Assembly: GCA_026125925.1 (NCBI GenBank)
Contig: JAHCKF010000190.1
Coordinates: 1 to 6,867 of the forward strand
Origin: Pseudolabrys sp.
GTDB taxonomy: Bacteria; Pseudomonadota; Alphaproteobacteria; Rhizobiales; Xanthobacteraceae
DNA length: 6,867 nt
Reading direction: 5' to 3'
The notes beneath the pieces are model-generated. The model did not search any database. It was not told where the DNA came from and was given only the letters and a program-made list of their open reading frames with translations. Made by a program: the position numbers and the translations under genes. Below are positions 1 to 5,444 of this stretch, one piece after another (position 1 is the first letter of the stretch; every line of letters starts with the position of its first letter).

Positions 1-671
1 GGCGTACCATTGCCGAGAACCTGAAGTCGGTGAAGTGGAATCCGAACCAGGACGTCGTGCGTCCGGCGGACAAGCCGATCACCGTCACCGGCGGCGTCGT
101 CGGCCTCAAAGGTAACGTGGCTCCGCAGGGCGCGATCGTGAAGGTCGCCGGCATGAGCGAACTCAAGTTCTCCGGCCCGGCGCGCTGCTTCGACGGCGAG
201 GAAGCCTGTTTCGAGGCCGTGAAGAACAAACAATACAAAGAAGGCGAAGTTCTCGTCATCCGCTACGAAGGCCCGCGCGGCGGCCCGGGCATGCGCGAGA
301 TGCTGTCGACCACGGCGGCGCTGTACGGCCAGGGCATGGGCGGCAAGGTGGCGTTGATCACCGACGGCCGTTTCTCCGGCGCGACGCGCGGCTTCTGCAT
401 CGGCCATGTCGGCCCCGAAGCGGCGGTCGGCGGTCCGATCGCGCTCATCAAGGACGGCGACATCATCACCATCGACGCCGTGAACGGCACCATCGACGTC
501 AAGCTGACCGACGACGAACTCGCCGCGCGCAAGAAAGACTGGAAGCCGCGCGAGACGCATTTCACTTCGGGCTATCTCTGGAAATACGCGCAACAGGTCG
601 GTCCGGCCGTTGATGGCGCGGTCACGCATCCGGGCGGGGCGGCTGAAAAGGAGTGCTATGCGGACGGCTGA
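1..671 (+). CDS. ilvD: Dihydroxy-acid dehydratase IlvD, C-terminal part (5' end outside window)
   Basis: IlvD dehydrates 2,3-dihydroxy-3-methylvalerate and 2,3-dihydroxyisovalerate to the 2-keto acids that lead to isoleucine and valine, in the cytoplasm, using an Fe-S cluster and Mg2+. The reading frame is already open at the left edge (first whole codon at base 3) and gives 222 residues ending at TGA 669-671, roughly the last two fifths of a protein of about 575 residues. The conserved ILVD/EDD C-terminal block is visible: [13 protein letters not shown] near base 267, then LITDGRFSG, in which the serine at 375-377 corresponds to the proposed catalytic base, followed by GHVGPEA. The end, [15 protein letters not shown], matches the family's usual GGAxEKxCYAD tail. 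The Fe-S cysteines lie in the missing N-terminal part. The last 14 bases overlap the next gene, which suggests co-transcription and translational coupling. The family assignment is very secure. Confidence 0.97.
   Translation, partial: RTIAENLKSVKWNPNQDVVRPADKPITVTGGVVGLKGNVAPQGAIVKVAGMSELKFSGPARCFDGEEACFEAVKNKQYKEGEVLVIRYEGPRGGPGMREMLSTTAALYGQGMGGKVALITDGRFSGATRGFCIGHVGPEAAVGGPIALIKDGDIITIDAVNGTIDVKLTDDELAARKKDWKPRETHFTSGYLWKYAQQVGPAVDGAVTHPGGAAEKECYADG
648..653 (+). promoter_or_regulatory. Ribosome-binding site of the exoR-like gene, inside the ilvD coding sequence
   Basis: AAGGAG lies four bases before the ATG at 658 and is the only good Shine-Dalgarno match near the possible starts of the downstream gene. 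It decides the start in favour of 658 over the ATG at 613 or the TTG at 610. It is also read as Lys-Glu in the ilvD tail. The spacing is slightly short but workable. Confidence 0.7.
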
Positions 672-1500
672 CGCACATTTGCGTTGGGCAACGCTCGGTC
701 TCGGCCTGACCCTCGCGGTCGTGGTCGCGCCGGCGCTCGCATTCGACGGCTCGAAATCCGACGATGACGTCGTAGCGGCAGCGCCGCGGGCGTCGAAGTC
801 GATGAACGAGGCGTTCCGCACCGGCGCGCACTGGCTCAAGACCGGCGATAAGGAAAAGGCGCTGCTCTCGCTCGAATATGCCGCCGAGCGCGGTCATGCC
901 GTGGCGCAGTGGAAGCTCGGCCGCATGTATCAGGCCGGCGACGGCGTCGCGCAGGACGATCTCAAGGCTTTCGAATATTTCCGCAGCATCGCCGCCAACC
1001 ATGCCGACGACAATCCGGACGGGCCGCAGTCGCGCTTCGTAGCCTCGGCTTTCGTTGCGCTCGGCCACTATTATCTCGATGGCATTCCCAACACCAAGAT
1101 CAAGGCCGAGCCGGAGCGGGCGCGGCAGATGTTCGATTATGCCGCGTCGTACTTCCGCGACGCCGACGCCCAGTATTATCTGGCGCGGCTCTATCTCAAC
1201 GGCACCGGTGCGCCGCACGATCCGCGCACCGCGGCGCGCTGGTTCGGCCTGTCCGCGCAGAAGGGCCAGTGCAAGGCGCAGGCGATGTTGGGTGCCATGC
1301 TGTTCGCCGGCGATCACGTACCGCGCCAGGCGGCGCGCGGCCTGATGTGGCTGACCTTGGCGCGGGATGCCTCACGCGCCAGCCCCGACGAGACCTGGGT
1401 CGAGAAGCTCTATGACAGCGCCTATGCGCAGTCGACCGAGGATGAGCGCGCGCTGGCGCTCGTCTATCTCAAGCGCTGGATGGAAAGCCGGCGCGACTGA
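658..1500 (+). CDS. exoR: ExoR-like periplasmic Sel1-repeat protein
   Basis: This 280-residue protein resembles ExoR of Sinorhizobium. There ExoR is a periplasmic Sel1-repeat protein that holds the sensor kinase ExoS (ExoS/ChvI system) inactive, thereby controlling succinoglycan production, motility and symbiosis. Residues 1-28 form a signal peptide: a short basic start, a hydrophobic core [16 protein letters not shown], and a likely cut after ALA before FDG. Sel1/TPR-like repeats follow, for example residues 66-97 (LEYAAERGH...[11 protein letters not shown]), 155-184 (ARQMFDYAA...[10 protein letters not shown]) and 192-219 ([12 protein letters not shown]...LGAMLFAGD). The insert with YYLDGIPN between repeats is an ExoR-like trait, as is the overall length (S. 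meliloti ExoR is 268 residues). The start at 658 is chosen for its Shine-Dalgarno site and because it puts the signal peptide at the N-terminus. The gene overlaps ilvD by 14 bases and converges with glgA. No exoS/chvI genes are in view, so the regulatory role here is inferred from the family. A generic Sel1-repeat protein is the alternative. Confidence 0.85.
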   Translation: MRTADAHLRWATLGLGLTLAVVVAPALAFDGSKSDDDVVAAAPRASKSMNEAFRTGAHWLKTGDKEKALLSLEYAAERGHAVAQWKLGRMYQAGDGVAQDDLKAFEYFRSIAANHADDNPDGPQSRFVASAFVALGHYYLDGIPNTKIKAEPERARQMFDYAASYFRDADAQYYLARLYLNGTGAPHDPRTAARWFGLSAQKGQCKAQAMLGAMLFAGDHVPRQAARGLMWLTLARDASRASPDETWVEKLYDSAYAQSTEDERALALVYLKRWMESRRD

Positions 1501-1517
1501 CGCGCGATCCTCGCGGA

Positions 1518-1643
1518 TCAGGCAGCCGCCAGGCGGCTGTACAGCGAGCGATAGCTTCCGGCGGATTTCGTCCACTCATAAGACTTGGCCATCGCCCCTT
1601 CGCGCATCTTGTTAAGCCGCTCCGGCTGGCCGAAGGCGGCCTA
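1518..1643 (-). pseudogene. glgA: Severed C-terminal end of glgA, in frame after the TAG
   Basis: Reading on past TAG 1641-1643 in the same frame gives 40 residues before TGA 1518-1520. They include AAFGQPERLNKMREGAMAK and then YEWTKSAGSYRSLYSRL. This fits the end of GT5 glycogen synthases, where E. coli GlgA has a similar RA-x-x-W-x-RP ... AMAxDFSW ... SYRELYYRL pattern. With one residue in place of the stop, the protein would be 471 residues, close to the 477 of E. coli GlgA. No frameshift is needed, so a single substitution (or a base-call error) explains the break. The TGA lies 17 bases from the convergent exoR stop. Confidence 0.8.
1523..1539. repeat. Perfect 8-base inverted repeat at the convergent exoR/glgA ends
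   Basis: CAGCCGCC is followed by one base (A) and then GGCGGCTG. As RNA this allows a 7-bp GC-rich stem with a 3-base loop on either strand. It starts 23 bases after the exoR stop and lies in the last codons of the full-length glgA frame. The position suits a shared terminator for two convergent genes, but no T-run follows on either side, so a classical intrinsic terminator is not shown. Confidence 0.35.
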
Positions 1644-2933
1644 GGCCCGGCAGATGCCACCGAGCAGAGATTCCGACGACGACTGGTTGAACAGGAAGCC
1701 GGTCTGGTTGTCGTTGATGGTCTCGGCGAGACCGCCGGTGTTGCGGCCAATCGGCAGCGAGCCGAGGCGCTGGGCATACATCTGGCTCAGGCCGCAGGGC
1801 TCGAAGCGAGACGGCATCAGATAGAAGTCGCTGCCGGCGAAAATCATGCGGGCTTCGGTGTCGTCGAAACGTAGCGCCACCGCCATGTCGTCCGGCCGGC
1901 GCTTCTGCGCATTCGTCAATGCCCGTTCGATCTCCGGCTCGCCGCGGCCCATGATGACAATCTGGCCGCCCGAAGCGAGGATGGTCTCGGCCGTCGCCAG
2001 AACCAGATCGAGACCCTTCTGATAGACGAGCCGCGCCACGATGCCGAACAGCGGGCCGCGCGATAGCGCCAGGCCGAACTGCTTGCGAACCTGGCTGCCG
2101 TTGACGCTGCGGGCACGCCAGTCTCCGGCCTCGAACGGCTGCATGAGGCCGGGGCAGGTGCGGGGGTCCCAGGTGTCGTCGATGCCGTTGAGGATGCCCG
2201 TGAGTTCCTGATCGCGCCAGCGCTTGGCCAGCAGGCCCTCGAGGCCGCAGCCGAGTTCCGGCGTGGTGATCTCGCGGGCATAGGTCTCGCTGACCGTGGT
2301 CAGATGCGAGGCATAGACCAAACCGCCTTTGAGGAACGACACCTTGCCGTAGAATTCCAGTCCATCGATCTGGAAAGCGCTCGACGGCGCGCCGATGCGT
2401 CCGAGCGTGTCGCAGCCGAACAGGCCCTGGTAGGCGAGATTGTGAATGGTGAGGACGGTCGGCAGGCGGCTGCCTTGCCAGGCGAGGTAAGCGGGGACCA
2501 ACGCCGTCGGCCAGTCATTGGCGTGCACGAGATCGGCCGACCATTCGGGATCGACGGCACCGCTCGCCAATTGGGCAGCTGCGAGCGCAAAGCGGGCAAA
2601 GCGCACATCGTTGTCGACCCAGTCGCGACCCCGGTCGTCGGTGTAGGGGCCGCCTGCACGCTGGAACAGTTCGGGCGACAGCACGACATAGAGGATGGTG
2701 CCGTCAGCCGTCTTGGAGCGGGCGACCGAACAGCCGGGGAGATCGGCGAAGGGTTTGCACGTGCCGATGACATCGACCGGCCCCAGCTTCTGGACGACGC
2801 TGCGATAGCCGGGGATGACGATCCGCGTATCGGCTTGCTGCCTGAGCGCTCGCGGCAAAGCCGCAGAAACCGCCGCAAGACCGCCGACCTGGACCAGGCC
2901 TTCGAGCTCCGGCGTCGCGAAGAGGATACGCAT
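1641..2933 (-). CDS. glgA: Glycogen synthase (GT5 family), cut short by an in-frame amber codon
   Basis: GlgA transfers glucose from ADP-glucose to the non-reducing end of an alpha-1,4-glucan in the cytoplasm. From ATG 2931-2933 there are 430 residues up to TAG 1641-1643. The GT5 N-terminal domain is clear: MRILFATPEL, VQVGGLAAVSAALPRAL at 14-30, VHANDW at 136-141 and TIHNLAYQG at 162-170. The GT1-like C-terminal domain has GIVARLVYQKGLDLVL at 297-312 with Arg301 and Lys306, FEPCGLSQMY at 377-386 with the conserved Glu378, and NTGGLAETI. Position 15 is Gln, where E. coli GlgA has the ADP-glucose-binding Lys15. The stop removes the last ~41 residues, which in GT-B enzymes pack back on the N-terminal domain, so activity is doubtful. 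An ATG two codons upstream (2937-2939) is an equally possible start; neither has a clear Shine-Dalgarno sequence. No other glg genes are in the window. The family call is secure; whether the product works is not. Confidence 0.88.
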   Translation of the reverse strand: MRILFATPELEGLVQVGGLAAVSAALPRALRQQADTRIVIPGYRSVVQKLGPVDVIGTCKPFADLPGCSVARSKTADGTILYVVLSPELFQRAGGPYTDDRGRDWVDNDVRFARFALAAAQLASGAVDPEWSADLVHANDWPTALVPAYLAWQGSRLPTVLTIHNLAYQGLFGCDTLGRIGAPSSAFQIDGLEFYGKVSFLKGGLVYASHLTTVSETYAREITTPELGCGLEGLLAKRWRDQELTGILNGIDDTWDPRTCPGLMQPFEAGDWRARSVNGSQVRKQFGLALSRGPLFGIVARLVYQKGLDLVLATAETILASGGQIVIMGRGEPEIERALTNAQKRRPDDMAVALRFDDTEARMIFAGSDFYLMPSRFEPCGLSQMYAQRLGSLPIGRNTGGLAETINDNQTGFLFNQSSSESLLGGICRA

Positions 2934-3171
2934 TGTCATGTTCGGTACGGCCCACCCCAGTGCAGCTCCAACGGTGCACTGCAAAAAGCGTTCCGCTGTA
3001 TTTCAAATTAATGTGCGAGACATATGATCAAATGACATGCAGCAGTGCGAAACCTCGATCGATCGAAGGCGCGCGGAGTCATCGGCCGTTGCGATGGCAA
3101 TCGGACCGGATCACGGCATTTCGGGCTAATGGGTAGTGAATGCGGCCTCGGGCGCGGCGCCTGATCGTCGG
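2934..3171 (-). promoter_or_regulatory. glgA upstream region between xthA and glgA
   Basis: These 238 bases separate the end of xthA from the start of glgA and should hold the glgA promoter. An AT-rich patch at about 2996-3036 stands out from the GC-rich surroundings and is the likeliest promoter site. On the - strand it contains TTGATC (3026-3031), but the best -10-like partner, TAATTT at 3005-3010, is only 15 bases away, so I assign no exact promoter. A 7-base inverted repeat, CAGTGCA at 2958-2964 and TGCACTG at 2975-2981, lies 25-48 bases before the glgA start. A 12-base palindrome TCGATCGATCGA is at 3055-3066. I see no small gene and no clear xthA terminator. Confidence 0.3.
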
Positions 3172-3963
3172 TCAGCGTCCATCGATATCGAGATCGACAT
3201 AGACCGGTACGTGATCCGAAGGCTTGTCCCAGGAGCGCACGTGCTTGTCGATGCCGGCATCGGTGAGCTTGTCGGCCGCCTGCGGCGACAGCAGCAGATG
3301 GTCGATGCGGATGCCGTCGTTCTTCTGCCAGGCGCCGGCCTGATAATCCCAGAAGCTATAGACGTCGCCGGCGTCATTGACGGCGCGGATCGCGTCCGTG
3401 AATCCGAGGTTGATCAGCGCGCGGAAGCGCTCGCGCGTCTGCGGCAGAAACAGCGCGTCGTTGACCCAGACCTCCGGACGCTTGGCATCGAGCGCGGCCG
3501 GGATGACGTTGTAATCGCCGGCCAGCACCAGCGGTTCTTCGAGCTTGAGGCGCTCGCGCGAGAAGGCGATCAGCCGGTCCATCCAGCGCAACTTGTAATC
3601 GTATTTGTCCCCGGGGGCCGGATTGCCGTTGGGCAGGTACAAACTGACCACCCGCACGACGCCGGTCTTGGTCGAGACCAAGGCCTCGAGGAAGCGGGCC
3701 TGCACGTCGGCCTCGTCGCCGATCAGGCCGGGGGCGACCTCGTCGAAGGGGTATTTGGACAGCAGCGCCACGCCGTTGAAGGTCTTCTGGCCGTGGACTG
3801 CGACGTTATAGCCCATGGCCTCGAAGGTCTCCCGCGGGAAAGCATCATCCTGGCACTTGATCTCCTGCAGACAGACGATGTCCGGCGACCGCTCCTTCAA
3901 CCAGGCCTGCAGGCTGTCGAGGCGCTGGCGAATCGAGTTGACGTTCCAGGTGGCTATTCGCAT
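3172..3963 (-). CDS. xthA: Exodeoxyribonuclease III (AP endonuclease)
   Basis: This 263-residue protein belongs to the ExoIII/APE1 endonuclease-exonuclease-phosphatase fold. Such enzymes cut DNA 5' to abasic sites and degrade one strand 3' to 5' in base excision repair. The length matches E. coli ExoIII (268). Catalytic motifs are intact and in order: WNVNS with Asn7, LQEIKC with Glu34, SLYLPNG with Tyr109, AGDYNVIP with Asp150 and Asn152, GIRIDHLLL with Asp221, and SDHVPV with Asp250 and His251. The start ATG (3961-3963) gives the family's N-terminus MRIATWNVNS; the frame is open further upstream but with unrelated, arginine-rich sequence. There is no obvious Shine-Dalgarno sequence, so the message may be leaderless or use a weak site. 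The gene is divergent from the efflux operon and is followed on the same strand by glgA after 238 bases. An active housekeeping repair enzyme is inferred. Confidence 0.96.
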   Translation of the reverse strand: MRIATWNVNSIRQRLDSLQAWLKERSPDIVCLQEIKCQDDAFPRETFEAMGYNVAVHGQKTFNGVALLSKYPFDEVAPGLIGDEADVQARFLEALVSTKTGVVRVVSLYLPNGNPAPGDKYDYKLRWMDRLIAFSRERLKLEEPLVLAGDYNVIPAALDAKRPEVWVNDALFLPQTRERFRALINLGFTDAIRAVNDAGDVYSFWDYQAGAWQKNDGIRIDHLLLSPQAADKLTDAGIDKHVRSWDKPSDHVPVYVDLDIDGR

Positions 3964-3989
3964 GTCGGGGTGTCCGGCAGGTGGGTTTC

Positions 3990-4057
3990 GCGGTCCGCCG
4001 CGTAAAGAGCACATAAACGCGGGCCAAATAAATAGCCGGCGCTCTTTACCAGACCGC
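3990..4057. promoter_or_regulatory. Long two-part inverted repeat in the xthA/efflux divergent region
   Basis: GTAAAGAGC at 4002-4010 is matched perfectly by GCTCTTTAC at 4041-4049. Outside it, GCGGTC at 3990-3995 is matched by GACCGC at 4052-4057, leaving an uneven 6/2-base internal loop. The 30 bases between the inner arms include an AT-rich core (CCAAATAAATAG). The element begins 27 bases upstream of the xthA start codon. It could be an RNA hairpin in the xthA leader or a paired operator site; the sequence alone does not separate these. Confidence 0.45.
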
Positions 4058-4072
4058 CGCAGGGAAGTGCCA

Positions 4073-4091
4073 TAACGCGCGTTAATATGAT
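4073..4091 (+). promoter_or_regulatory. 12-base perfect palindrome beside a TATGAT -10-like box, upstream of the efflux operon
   Basis: TAACGCGCGTTA at 4073-4084 is a perfect palindrome. One base after it comes TATGAT (4086-4091), five of six matches to the -10 consensus on the + strand. No good -35 box is seen 16-18 bases upstream. A repressor bound at the palindrome would cover the -35 to -10 interval, a common arrangement for local control of RND efflux operons by TetR-type regulators. No regulator gene is in the window, so both promoter and operator are candidates only. Confidence 0.4.
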
Positions 4092-4096
4092 ACACA

Positions 4097-4186
4097 GGCG
4101 CCCAGCACGGCGCCAAAGGCCATATTGTGGCCGGGAATTCGCCGGCAGAGGGAGAACATCCGGGGGTGGGGCGCTGAAGTCCCCGG
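4097..4186 (+). repeat. Three short inverted repeats in the presumed leader of the efflux operon
   Basis: If transcription starts just after the TATGAT box, the leader before the ATG at 4205 is about 105 bases. It holds three possible hairpins: GGCGCC 4097-4102 with GGCGCC 4109-4114 (6-base loop), GGCCA 4118-4122 with TGGCC 4128-4132 (5-base loop), and CCGGGG 4160-4165 with CCCCGG 4181-4186 (15-base loop). None is followed by a T-run. In GC-rich DNA such stems can arise by chance, so a regulatory role is unproven. Confidence 0.3.
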
Positions 4187-4204
4187 GTTCACAGAAGAAC
4201 GAGA

Positions 4205-5371
4205 ATGACGACACGCAAATGGCTATTTGGGGTGGCCGTGCTTGCCTTGATCGGCGTCGCGGTGATCACCCGGGGAGTCTGGACGCCTGACAAGGGCGAT
4301 GCCCATGCGCAGGCCAGCCGTGCCCCGGCTGCGCGCGCAGTACCAGTCGAGATCGGCAAGGCCGAGCGCAAGCAAGTTCCCGTGCGGCTTGATGCGCTCG
4401 GCACCGTCACTCCGATCGCCAGCGTCGCCCTCAAGGCCCGCGTCGACACCGCCATCACCGCCGTCCACTTCGCCGACGGCGCCCATGTCACCAAAGGCGA
4501 CAAGCTGTTCACGCTCGACTGCCGCGTCACCGAAGCGCTGATCGCGGTGACCGAGGGCAATCTCGCGCGCGACCGCGCGCAGCTCGCCGGCGCGCAACGC
4601 GACGTGCAGCGTTACACCGATCTGGTCGCCAAGGCGGCGACGCCGACCGTCAACCTGGACAACGCCAAGACCCAGGAAGACATTTTCACCGCCGCGATCA
4701 AGTCGGACCAGGGCACGCTCGACAATCTCAAGGCGCAGCGTTCGTACTGCGACGTCACCGCGCCGATCACCGGTCTGATCAGCGCCGCCAACGTCAAGGT
4801 CGGCAATTTCGTGCGGCAGGCCGACGCGCAGCCGATGGCTACGATCATCCAGATGGCGCCGGTCTACGTCTCCTTCACGGTGCCGCAAAAGAACCTGCCG
4901 GCGATCCGCGACGCGATTTCGGCCGGCACCGCCACCGTTCAGGTGGCCATACCGGGGCAGAGCAAGCGCGCCCAGGGCAAGGTGTCGATGATCGAGAACA
5001 CCATCGATCCGACGACGGGCATGGCGACCTTGCGGGCGACGATGCCGAACACCGATGAACTGCTGTGGCCGGGCACGCTGGTCACGGCCGAGATGACCTT
5101 GCGCAGCGAGGAGGCGGTCGTTGTGCCGTCGACCGCGGTGCAGGTCAGCCAGACCGGTACCTTCGTCTTCCTGGTCGATGGCGACCAGGCCAAGGTGCAG
5201 CCGGTGAAGGTCGAGCGTCAGGTCGGCGATCTGTCGATCGTCACCTCGGGCCTCAAGGGCGGCGAGACCGTCGTCACCGATGGCCAGTTGCAGTTGTCGA
5301 ACGGCAGCAAGATCAGTCCGCGCACCGGCGGCAAGCCGGTGGCGCAACAGGACAAGGCGGAAGCAAGCTGA
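4205..5371 (+). CDS. RND efflux periplasmic adaptor (membrane fusion protein, MdtA/AcrA type)
   Basis: The 388-residue adaptor would link an inner-membrane RND pump to an outer-membrane channel. Residues 5-23 form one hydrophobic segment (WLFGVAVLALIGVAVITR) after a basic MTTRK, with no lipoprotein cysteine, so it is a membrane anchor or uncleaved signal. Domains in order: first half of the lipoyl domain (~62-105, LGTVTPIASVALKARVD then GDKLFTLD), an alpha-helical hairpin (~107-178, with QLAGAQRDVQRYTDLVAK), second lipoyl half (~182-205, VTAPITGLISAANVKVGNFV), a beta-barrel (~215-300, with MAPVYVSFTVPQKNLP and DPTTGMATLRATMPN) and a membrane-proximal domain (~303-370, VVVPSTAVQ). Cysteines 106 and 182 flank the helical hairpin. 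The ATG has only a weak purine-rich leader (GAAGAACGAG). The pump gene follows after 73 bases, so the two probably form one operon. The class is secure; the substrate cannot be read from sequence. Confidence 0.94.
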   Translation: MTTRKWLFGVAVLALIGVAVITRGVWTPDKGDAHAQASRAPAARAVPVEIGKAERKQVPVRLDALGTVTPIASVALKARVDTAITAVHFADGAHVTKGDKLFTLDCRVTEALIAVTEGNLARDRAQLAGAQRDVQRYTDLVAKAATPTVNLDNAKTQEDIFTAAIKSDQGTLDNLKAQRSYCDVTAPITGLISAANVKVGNFVRQADAQPMATIIQMAPVYVSFTVPQKNLPAIRDAISAGTATVQVAIPGQSKRAQGKVSMIENTIDPTTGMATLRATMPNTDELLWPGTLVTAEMTLRSEEAVVVPSTAVQVSQTGTFVFLVDGDQAKVQPVKVERQVGDLSIVTSGLKGGETVVTDGQLQLSNGSKISPRTGGKPVAQQDKAEAS

Positions 5372-5444
5372 GGCGGGGCAGTCACATCACGTTGCACCGG
5401 CGGAAAATCAGGACGGATCGAACAGGTCGAGCAGGCTCACCAGC

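Noticed and set aside
610..657. Earlier starts for exoR (TTG 610, ATG 613)
   Set aside because: They lack a good ribosome-binding site and would put 16 basic residues in front of an otherwise standard signal peptide.
2940..2984. Upstream TTG start for glgA at 2982-2984
   Set aside because: GT5 proteins begin almost directly at the MRILF-type strand; the extra residues resemble nothing and the start is a rare codon.
2304..3011. Open frame of 235 codons on the + strand opposite glgA
   Set aside because: It mirrors the GlgA N-terminal domain; GT5 motifs are on the - strand.
3055..3066. TCGATCGATCGA palindrome in the glgA upstream region
   Set aside because: It is a simple run of the self-complementary unit TCGA with no flanking structure, so chance is a good enough explanation; mentioned only as content of the region.
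3136..4005. Open frame of 289 codons on the + strand opposite xthA
   Set aside because: Its translation has no family features, while the - strand frame carries all ExoIII catalytic motifs.
4059..4072. Sigma-54-like site (TGGCAC...GC) on the - strand ahead of xthA
   Set aside because: The GG to GC gap is nine bases where sigma-54 promoters need ten, and the TT before GC is missing.
4223..5347. Long open frame (374 codons) on the - strand opposite the adaptor gene
   Set aside because: It is rich in Arg, His, Asp and Gly with no recognisable domain. It is the usual antisense shadow of a GC-rich gene, and the + strand protein is unmistakable.
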